Below are positions 5,876 through 10,881 of a stretch of DNA of 10,881 nt, piece after piece. A model generated the notes under the pieces. That model did not search any database. It saw only the letters and a list, made by a program, of their open reading frames with translations, and had not been told where the DNA came from. Numbering within the stretch: position 1 is the first letter of the stretch; each line of letters begins with the position of its first letter. The position numbers and the translations under genes are program-made. The stretch is from the NCBI GenBank assembly GCA_900554595.1, contig USHZ01000054.1, positions 1 through 10,881 of the forward strand, given 5' to 3'. The stretch comes from an uncultured Collinsella sp. GTDB taxonomy: Bacteria > Actinomycetota > Coriobacteriia > Coriobacteriales > Coriobacteriaceae.

Positions 5876-7063
5876 ATGTCGAGCCTCACCGGTAAGTCAT
5901 TGAACCCTGTTATGAATCGCAGGAGCGTTATCGCGAGCGCAGCAGGTCTGGGGGCGATGTCCATTCTAGCTGGCTGCTCCTCCAACGGCGGCGACAGCGG
6001 TTCCGCTTCGGGCGACGCTTCGTTTAAGATCGGCACCATCGGCCCGCTGACCGGCGCCAACGCGTCCTACGGCAAGTCCGTTACCCAGGGTGTCGAGCTT
6101 GGCTGCAAGGATTTCTCGACCAAGGAGCTGCCGCTTGCCAGCAAGGCCGAGGACGACCAGGCCGATGGCGAGAAGGCCGTCAACGCCTTCAACACCCTGC
6201 TCGACTGGGGCATGCAGGCCCTCGTCGGTCCGACCACCACGGGTGCGTCGGTTGCCGTTGCCGCAGAGTGCGGTAACGACCCCAAGACGTTCATGATCAC
6301 CCCGTCCGCGTCCTCCGAGGACGTCACCGACGGCAAGGATTGCGTCTTCCAGGTTTGCTTCACCGACCCCAACCAGGGTGTCAACGCTGCCAAGTTCCTG
6401 GCAGAGAAATATGCGGACGAGAAGTTCGTGCTGTTCTATAACTCCGGCGACGCCTATTCTTCGGGCATCGCAGATTCCTTTAAGGCCCAGGCCGCTGAGT
6501 CCAAGCTCGAGATTGTCGACGAGGAGACCTTTAAGGACGACTCCGCCACGAGCTTTACCAACCAGCTGACCAAGGCCAAGCAGGCCGGCGCCACCATGAT
6601 CTTTGCGCCGATCTACTACACGCCGGCGTCCGTCCTGCTCAAGAACGCCAAGGACATGGGCTACGACGTCAAGATGATGGGCTGCGATGGCATGGACGGC
6701 ATCCTGGGCGTTGAGGGTTTCGACACCTCTCTTGCCGAGGGTCTGCTGCTCATGACCCCGTTCTCCGCCGACGACGAGAAGAACGCCGACTTCGTTAACG
6801 CTTACAAGGATAAGTACGGCGATACCCCCGACCAGTTTGCCGCCGACGCCTACGACGGCGTGCACGCGGTGGCCGAGGCCGTCAAGGAGGCCGGTCTTGG
6901 TGTCGACGCCGATCCGACCGAGGCCGCCGAGAAACTGTCGAAGGCTATGCTCAAGATTACCGTTGACGGTCTGACCGGTAAGCTCACCTGGAACGATAAG
7001 GGCCAAGTCCAGAAGGAGCCCACGGCGTACGTCATCACCGACGGCAAGTACGTACAGGCCTAA
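5876..7063 (+). CDS. livK: Branched-chain-amino-acid-type ABC transporter substrate-binding lipoprotein (second paralog)
   Basis: This is a second solute-binding lipoprotein of the same importer, 395 residues. The N-terminal region has NRRSVIAS (14-21, twin arginine but a weaker Tat match than in the first paralog) and the lipobox LAGC (31-34, lipidated C34). A Ser/Gly/Asp tether follows to about 49. The mature domain starts FKIGTIGPLTGANASYG (50-66). Ligand-region motifs ITPSASS (141-147) and FYNSGDAYSSGIADSF (187-202) parallel the first paralog. Ligand-lobe differences such as ECGNDPKTFM (131-140) suggest some divergence in specificity. The start at 5876 is chosen because GAGAGGAGA ends 4 nt before it, whereas the internal ATG at 5912 has no ribosome binding site. 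This gene is closer to the transporter genes and, as in E. coli livK, is probably the first gene of the transporter operon. Confidence 0.9.
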   Translation: MSSLTGKSLNPVMNRRSVIASAAGLGAMSILAGCSSNGGDSGSASGDASFKIGTIGPLTGANASYGKSVTQGVELGCKDFSTKELPLASKAEDDQADGEKAVNAFNTLLDWGMQALVGPTTTGASVAVAAECGNDPKTFMITPSASSEDVTDGKDCVFQVCFTDPNQGVNAAKFLAEKYADEKFVLFYNSGDAYSSGIADSFKAQAAESKLEIVDEETFKDDSATSFTNQLTKAKQAGATMIFAPIYYTPASVLLKNAKDMGYDVKMMGCDGMDGILGVEGFDTSLAEGLLLMTPFSADDEKNADFVNAYKDKYGDTPDQFAADAYDGVHAVAEAVKEAGLGVDADPTEAAEKLSKAMLKITVDGLTGKLTWNDKGQVQKEPTAYVITDGKYVQA

Positions 7064-7202
7064 TAGGCCGCCTTACATGGAGCGGTTTTGATCCCAAGCA
7101 GGGGAGGTTTTGGCCTTCCCTGCTTGCTTGGTATCTAGGGACGATGTAACGTCCCTGTTTCATACATCAACTGGAAACCTATTCGAAAGGGGGATGTGGA
7201 AC
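7064..7202 (+). promoter_or_regulatory. Intercistronic hairpins between the binding protein and livH (possible attenuating terminator or mRNA-processing site)
   Basis: A 12-bp stem (7096-7107 with 7114-7125, arm AAGCAGGGGAGG, one G.U pair, 6-nt loop) is followed by GCTTGG rather than a T-run. A second 7-bp stem, AGGGACG/CGTCCCT (7137-7143 with 7150-7156), is followed by GTTTCAT. Neither has the long T-tract of a full terminator. Such structures are common after the binding-protein gene of ABC operons. There they stabilise the upstream message and let only part of transcription continue. The livH ribosome binding site AAAGGGGG lies at 7186-7193. Confidence 0.6.
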
Positions 7203-8084
7203 ATGACGGTCTTTATCCAATACCTGGTCAACGGCCTGTCCATGGGCAGCGTCTACGCCATCATCGCGTTGGGCTACACCATGGTCTACGGTATCGCCAA
7301 GATGCTGAACTTCGCTCACGGCGACGTCATCATGGTCGGTGCCTATGTTTCGTTCTGCGCCACGTCGTATCTCGGCCTCCCGGGCTGGGCATCTGTAGTT
7401 CTCTCTTGTGTGGTCTGCACGGTTCTCGGTGTTCTCATCGAGGGTCTGGCATACAAGCCGCTGCGTCAGGCGGGCCCGCTGGCCGTTCTGATCACGGCCA
7501 TCGGCGTGTCTTACTTCCTGCAGAACGCCGCGCAGCTTCTGTGGGGCGCCACGCCCAAGAACTTCACTTCGCTCGTCACCTTCCCGGTGCCGGAGTTCTT
7601 GGCCAAGTTCAACGTGAGCGCCGTATCGCTCGTCACCATCGTCGCCTGCCTGGTTATCATGGCCGGCCTGATGTTCTTTACAGGTAAGACCAAGATGGGC
7701 AAAGCCATGCGCGCCGTGTCCGAGGACAAGGCCGCCGCTCAGCTCATGGGCATCAACGTCAACCGCACCATCTCGATGACGTTCGCCATCGGCTCCGCCC
7801 TTGCCGCCATCGCCGGTGTGCTCCTGTGCTCCTACTCGCCGGTCCTGCAGCCGACCACGGGCGCCATGCCTGGCATCAAGGCCTTCGATGCTGCCGTTTT
7901 CGGCGGCATCGGCTCCATCCCCGGTGCCTTTGTCGGTGGCATTCTCATCGGCATCATCGAGGCGATGGCGCAGGCCTATATTTCCACGAGCCTTGCCAAC
8001 TCCATCGTCTTTGGTGTTTTGATCATCGTCCTGCTCGTCAAGCCTGCCGGCCTCTTGGGCAAGTACGTTCCCGAGAAGGTGTAG
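7203..8084 (+). CDS. livH: Branched-chain amino acid ABC transporter permease LivH
   Basis: This is the first membrane subunit of the importer, 293 residues with about 8 hydrophobic segments (roughly 4-31, 36-55, 61-81, 92-114, 138-159, 189-210, 225-258, 261-281). LivH landmarks are MLNFAHGDVIMVGAY (34-48), the cytoplasmic coupling loop GKAMRAVSEDKAAAQLMGIN (166-185) that docks on the ATPases, and AFDAAVFGGIGSIPGAFVGG (227-246). I place the start at 7203: AAAGGGGG (7186-7193) is 9 nt upstream, and the protein then begins MTVFIQYLVNGL like other LivH. The frame is open further upstream to an ATG at 7110, but that lies inside an intercistronic hairpin. The ATG at 7194 touches the ribosome binding site. 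The stop codon abuts the livM start codon, so translation is probably coupled. Confidence 0.95.
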   Translation: MTVFIQYLVNGLSMGSVYAIIALGYTMVYGIAKMLNFAHGDVIMVGAYVSFCATSYLGLPGWASVVLSCVVCTVLGVLIEGLAYKPLRQAGPLAVLITAIGVSYFLQNAAQLLWGATPKNFTSLVTFPVPEFLAKFNVSAVSLVTIVACLVIMAGLMFFTGKTKMGKAMRAVSEDKAAAQLMGINVNRTISMTFAIGSALAAIAGVLLCSYSPVLQPTTGAMPGIKAFDAAVFGGIGSIPGAFVGGILIGIIEAMAQAYISTSLANSIVFGVLIIVLLVKPAGLLGKYVPEKV

Positions 8085-9173
8085 GTGAGCGTTATGAAGT
8101 TTCTTAAAGACAAGCAGACGCGTCACGACTTTGTCACGTACGCCATGTGCCTTGTGGCGTTCGCCATCGTGTTCTTTATGCAGTCCAACCACATGATTCC
8201 GCGCATGATCGCCGGTCAGCTGGTCCCCATCACGGCCTATATCGTCATGGCCATCTCCCTTAACCTCGTCGTCGGCATCGCGGGCGACTTGTCGCTGGGC
8301 CACGCGGGCTTTATGAGCGTCGGCGCCTACACGGGCATCGTCACCGCGGTCGCCCTCGAGAGCGCCGTTCCCTCCGATCCGGTGCGCCTTATCATCAGCA
8401 TCGTGGTCGGTGCTATCGCCGCTGCCATCTTGGGCTTCTTGATCGGCATCCCGGTCCTGCGCCTGAGCGGCGACTATCTGGCCATCGTGACCCTGGCTTT
8501 TGGCGAGATCATCAAAGAGATCGTTACTTGCCTTATCGTGGGCGTCGACTCCCGCGGCCTGCACGTGATCTTTAACATCACGGGCAACTCTACGATCGAC
8601 GACCTGCATCTGCTCGAGGACGGCACCGCCATCATCAAGGGCGCGCAGGGCGCCTCGGGCGTGTCGACGTACTCGACCTTCCTCGCCGGTGCCATCCTGG
8701 TCATGGTTGCGCTCGTGATCGTACTCAACCTGGTTCGCAGCCGTACCGGCCGTGCCATTATGGCCGTGCGCGACAACAAGATCGCTGCCGAGTCCGTGGG
8801 CATCTCCGTCACCGAGTACCGCATGATCGCCTTCGTGGTTTCCGCCGCTCTCGCCGGCGCTGCCGGAGCCCTCTTCGGCGGTAACTTCTCGCAGCTTTCC
8901 GCTACCAAGTTCGACTTCAACACGTCCATCCTCATTCTGGTGTTCGTGGTCCTGGGCGGCCTGGGCAACATGCGCGGTTCCGTCATCGCGGCGGCGTTGC
9001 TCACAGTGCTTCCCGAGCTGCTCCGTCAGTTCTCGGACTACCGCATGCTCATCTACGCCATCGTGTTGATCCTGGTCATGATCTTTACCAACAACCCGCA
9101 GCTCAAGGCGTTCTTCGGTCGCGTCAAGGACCGCTTTGCTTCCAAGAAGGAGGTGGCAGCCGATGCCCAGTAA
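8085..9173 (+). CDS. livM: Branched-chain amino acid ABC transporter permease LivM
   Basis: This is the second membrane subunit, which pairs with LivH to form the transport channel. It is 362 residues from the GTG at 8085, directly after the livH stop and 5 nt after GAGAAGG (8073-8079). An in-frame ATG at 8094 (359 residues) is a real alternative, with AGGTGAG just upstream. Diagnostic segments are ISLNLVVGIAGDLSLGHAGF (57-76), LSGDYLAIVTLAFGEI (127-142), the coupling loop GRAIMAVRDNKIAAESVGIS (222-241) and LGGLGNMRGSV (290-300). Between ITG (165-167) and GAQGASGV (186-193) there is an extra acidic stretch (STIDDLHLLEDGTAIIK) where most LivM proteins go straight into a GGANGL-like motif. A basic C-terminal tail (341-356) follows the last membrane segment. 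Its end overlaps the livG start by 11 nt. Confidence 0.94.
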   Translation: MSVMKFLKDKQTRHDFVTYAMCLVAFAIVFFMQSNHMIPRMIAGQLVPITAYIVMAISLNLVVGIAGDLSLGHAGFMSVGAYTGIVTAVALESAVPSDPVRLIISIVVGAIAAAILGFLIGIPVLRLSGDYLAIVTLAFGEIIKEIVTCLIVGVDSRGLHVIFNITGNSTIDDLHLLEDGTAIIKGAQGASGVSTYSTFLAGAILVMVALVIVLNLVRSRTGRAIMAVRDNKIAAESVGISVTEYRMIAFVVSAALAGAAGALFGGNFSQLSATKFDFNTSILILVFVVLGGLGNMRGSVIAAALLTVLPELLRQFSDYRMLIYAIVLILVMIFTNNPQLKAFFGRVKDRFASKKEVAADAQ

Positions 9174-10023
9174 ATTTGAGTTCAACAAGGGCAAGATGGT
9201 CCCGTATCCTTCTGGCGCCATCGTTCCCGACCGCGACCTGGGCGAGCGCCCGGCACTCGAGTGCATCCACCTGGGCATTGAGTTCGGTGGCCTTAAGGCA
9301 GTCGACGACTTTAGCCTGACTATCGGCAAGACCGAGATCGCCGGCCTGATCGGCCCCAACGGTGCCGGCAAGACCACGGTCTTCAACCTGCTCACCAAGG
9401 TATACCAGCCCACGCACGGCACCATCCTGCTCGACGGTGAGGACACCTCGGGCAAGTCCGTCTACCAGGTCAACCGCATGGGCATCGCTCGTACCTTCCA
9501 AAACATCCGCCTGTTTAATACCATGACGGTGGAGGATAACGTAAAGGTCGGCCTGCATAACCAGGAGCGTTACTCCGGCTTTGAGGGCGTGCTGCGCCTG
9601 CCGACGTATTGGAAGCACGAGAAGGCCGCCCACGAGCGCGCCATGGAGCTGCTGTCCATCTTTGACATGGAGCACTTGGCAAATGAACAGGCCGGCTCGC
9701 TTCCCTATGGTGCCCAGCGTCGTCTGGAAATCGTCCGCGCGCTTGCCACCAACCCCAAGCTGCTGCTGCTCGACGAGCCTGCCGCCGGCATGAACCCGTC
9801 CGAGACCGCGGAGCTCATGGAGAACATCGTTAAGATTCGCGACACCTTCGGCATTGCTATCATGCTTATCGAGCATGATATGTCGCTCGTTATGAACATC
9901 TGCGAGGGTATCTGCGTGCTTAACTTTGGTAAGGTCATCGCCAAGGGCACGGCCGAGGAAATCCAGAACAACGACGCTGTTATTGAGGCGTATCTGGGCA
10001 AGCAGGATAAGGGGGAGAACTAA
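9163..10023 (+). CDS. livG: Branched-chain amino acid ABC transporter ATP-binding protein LivG
   Basis: This is one of two cytosolic ATPases that power the importer, 286 residues. Motifs in order: Walker A GPNGAGKTT (64-72), Q-loop Q113 in ARTFQNIRLF, signature LPYGAQRRLEI (180-190), Walker B LLLLDEP with catalytic E205, and H-loop H238 in IEHDM. TFQNIRLFNTMTVEDNV and LPYGxQRRLEIVRALA are typical of LivG rather than LivF. The start at 9163 is chosen because a full Shine-Dalgarno AAGGAGG (9147-9153) lies 9 nt upstream. An ATG at 9136 in the same frame lies within livM without a ribosome binding site. About 30 residues (MPSKFEFNKGKMVPYPSGAI onward) precede the usual ABC domain start, which is longer than in E. 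coli LivG. A shorter form from M12 (9196) is possible. The stop abuts the livF ATG. Confidence 0.95.
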   Translation: MPSKFEFNKGKMVPYPSGAIVPDRDLGERPALECIHLGIEFGGLKAVDDFSLTIGKTEIAGLIGPNGAGKTTVFNLLTKVYQPTHGTILLDGEDTSGKSVYQVNRMGIARTFQNIRLFNTMTVEDNVKVGLHNQERYSGFEGVLRLPTYWKHEKAAHERAMELLSIFDMEHLANEQAGSLPYGAQRRLEIVRALATNPKLLLLDEPAAGMNPSETAELMENIVKIRDTFGIAIMLIEHDMSLVMNICEGICVLNFGKVIAKGTAEEIQNNDAVIEAYLGKQDKGEN

Positions 10024-10737
10024 ATGGCAGAGCCGATGCTTTCCGTCTACAACATCAACGTCTGGTACGGCGCCATCCACGCCATCAAGGACATCTCCTT
10101 TAACGTCAACGAGGGCGAGATCGTGGCCTTGATCGGTGCTAACGGCGCCGGTAAGTCTACAACGCTTAAGACCGTCTCGGGCCTGCTGCGTTCCAAGACC
10201 GGCTCCATCAAGTTTATGGGCGAGGACATTACCCATACGCCTGCCGACAAGCTGGTTGGTAAGGGCCTGGCCCAGGTGCCCGAGGGCCGTCGCGCCTTTT
10301 TGCAGATGACGGTCGAGGAGAACCTGGAGATGGGCGCCTACACGCAGCCCAAGTCCACGGTTGCTCCGGGCCTGGAGCGCGTCTACGAGCAGTTCCCGCG
10401 CCTGAAGGAACGCCGTCGCCAGGTCGCCGGCACCCTTTCGGGCGGCGAGCAGCAGATGCTCGTTATGGGTCGCGCCCTTATGAGCAACCCTAAGCTGCTC
10501 ATGCTCGACGAGCCTTCCATGGGCTTGGCGCCGATTCTGATTGAGCAAATCTTCCAGATTGTCGAGGACCTGCACAAGGCCGGCACCACGGTGCTTCTGG
10601 TCGAGCAGAACGCGCAGATGGCGCTCTCGATTGCTACGCGCGGCTACGTGCTCGAGACCGGCAAGATCACCATGACCGGCACTGGCCAAGAGCTCCTGCA
10701 CGACGACAACGTGCGTAAGGCTTACCTCGGAGGCTAA
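10024..10737 (+). CDS. livF: Branched-chain amino acid ABC transporter ATP-binding protein LivF
   Basis: This is the second cytosolic ATPase, 237 residues, a normal LivF length. Walker A GANGAGKST is at 38-46. The LivF hallmark VPEGRRAFLQMTVEENLEMGA is at 85-105. Signature LSGGEQQ is at 138-144 and Walker B LLMLDEP at 158-164, with E163 as the catalytic base. At the switch-histidine position it reads VEQNA (193-197), with Q195 in place of H, which is normal for LivF. The start follows the livG TAA directly, and AAGGGGGAG (10009-10016, inside livG) is 7 nt upstream. It is the last gene of the operon in the window. Confidence 0.96.
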   Translation: MAEPMLSVYNINVWYGAIHAIKDISFNVNEGEIVALIGANGAGKSTTLKTVSGLLRSKTGSIKFMGEDITHTPADKLVGKGLAQVPEGRRAFLQMTVEENLEMGAYTQPKSTVAPGLERVYEQFPRLKERRRQVAGTLSGGEQQMLVMGRALMSNPKLLMLDEPSMGLAPILIEQIFQIVEDLHKAGTTVLLVEQNAQMALSIATRGYVLETGKITMTGTGQELLHDDNVRKAYLGG

Positions 10738-10740
10738 CTA

Positions 10741-10768
10741 GTTACGCGGTTTTACCAAACCGCGTAAC
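10741..10768 (+). terminator. Perfect 12-bp hairpin just after livF
   Basis: GTTACGCGGTTT pairs without mismatch with AAACCGCGTAAC around the 4-nt loop TACC, starting 4 nt after the livF stop. No T-run follows (GGCTCGACG), so it may be a 3' stabilising hairpin or Rho-associated end rather than a classic intrinsic terminator. Confidence 0.6.
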
Positions 10769-10781
10769 GGCTCGACGCTGC

Positions 10782-10881
10782 AAGCCCGCCAGGGCGGCAA
10801 TCTGCCTTTCAACTTCGGCGGCATGACCAGAAGGTCAATGCCGCCTCGTTTCAAGGCACCTTGCTCGCTCTGGCGGGCTTT
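10782..10881 (+). terminator. Long nested rod-like inverted repeat ending in TTT at the window edge
   Basis: The outer arms AAGCCCGCCAG (10782-10792) and CTGGCGGGCTT (10870-10880) are perfect complements. Pairing extends inward with G.U pairs to 10797/10865. A second stem GCCTT/AAGGC (10804-10808 with 10853-10857) is nested inside. The inner 12-bp hairpin GGCGGCATGACC with GGTC-A-ATGCCGCC (10817-10828 with 10833-10845, one bulged A) has an AGAA loop. The outer stem ends in TTT at the edge, so it could be an elaborate intrinsic terminator for the liv operon. A small structured RNA or a MITE-like repeat is also possible. The base pairing is directly visible; its role is uncertain. Confidence 0.6.

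Noticed and set aside
7110..7202. Longer livH start at 7110.
   Set aside because: That ATG... start codon region lies within the 7096-7125 hairpin without a Shine-Dalgarno. LivH homologs begin at the MTVFIQ position and AAAGGGGG precedes it.
7179..9455. 758-codon open frame on the minus strand opposite livH, livM and livG.
   Set aside because: The plus strand carries clear LivH/LivM/LivG proteins. The antisense product is low-complexity, His/Asp/Gly-rich, and matches no family. It is a typical shadow in high-G+C genes.
9124..10701. 525-codon minus-strand open frame opposite livG and livF.
   Set aside because: Same shadow behaviour. Both plus-strand ATPases have every ABC motif intact.

Overview
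The window is about 60% G+C with densely packed genes. It looks like part of a chromosome from an anaerobic, gut-type actinobacterium of the Coriobacteriia, with Collinsella or a close relative as my best guess. That guess rests on G+C content, codon choice (GCC, CTG and ATC dominate), the clostridial/coriobacterial form of PurL, and the flavour of the Liv-type proteins. It is inference, not a database match. There are no rRNA, tRNA, transposase or phage genes and no CRISPR array.

Layout. (1) 1-823, minus: the N-terminal 274 codons of a large single-chain FGAM synthase (purL), running off the left edge. (2) 824-1006: a divergent intergenic region. (3) 1007-2569, plus: a CPA2-type cation:proton antiporter with a charged cytosolic tail. 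(4) 2570-2842: a non-coding convergent region. It holds an unusual array of six 15-bp arms in alternating orientation at an exact 31-bp pitch (2585-2754), then a strong bidirectional terminator. (5) 2843-4186, minus: homoserine dehydrogenase (hom) with a C-terminal ACT domain. (6) 4187-4437: the divergent hom/liv control region. (7) 4438-10737, plus: a complete branched-chain-amino-acid-type (HAAT family) ABC importer. It comprises two tandem paralogous lipoprotein binding proteins, permeases LivH and LivM, and ATPases LivG and LivF. (8) 10738-10881: a 12-bp perfect hairpin, then a long nested rod-like inverted repeat that reaches the right edge.

The liv locus follows the order of E. coli livJ then livKHMGF: a separate first binding protein, then a second one followed by the transporter genes. 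The second binding-protein gene has its own 271-bp upstream region, which is very A+T-rich (about 28% G+C over 5671-5770). That region contains a GTAAC-N6-GAAAC-N6-TTCAC element resembling the actinobacterial GlnR box, and two short hairpins just before the ribosome binding site. Two more hairpins separate the second binding protein from livH and may reduce expression of the membrane and ATPase genes relative to the binding protein. From livH to livF the genes abut or overlap (0 nt, 11-nt overlap, 0 nt), so they are almost certainly co-transcribed and translationally coupled.

Functionally, hom feeds threonine and methionine synthesis, and through threonine isoleucine synthesis. It sits back to back with a transporter likely to bring in branched-chain or related amino acids. 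The genes themselves are ordinary. The most unusual material lies between them: the 31-bp-pitch array, the structured liv leaders, and the terminal rod structure.
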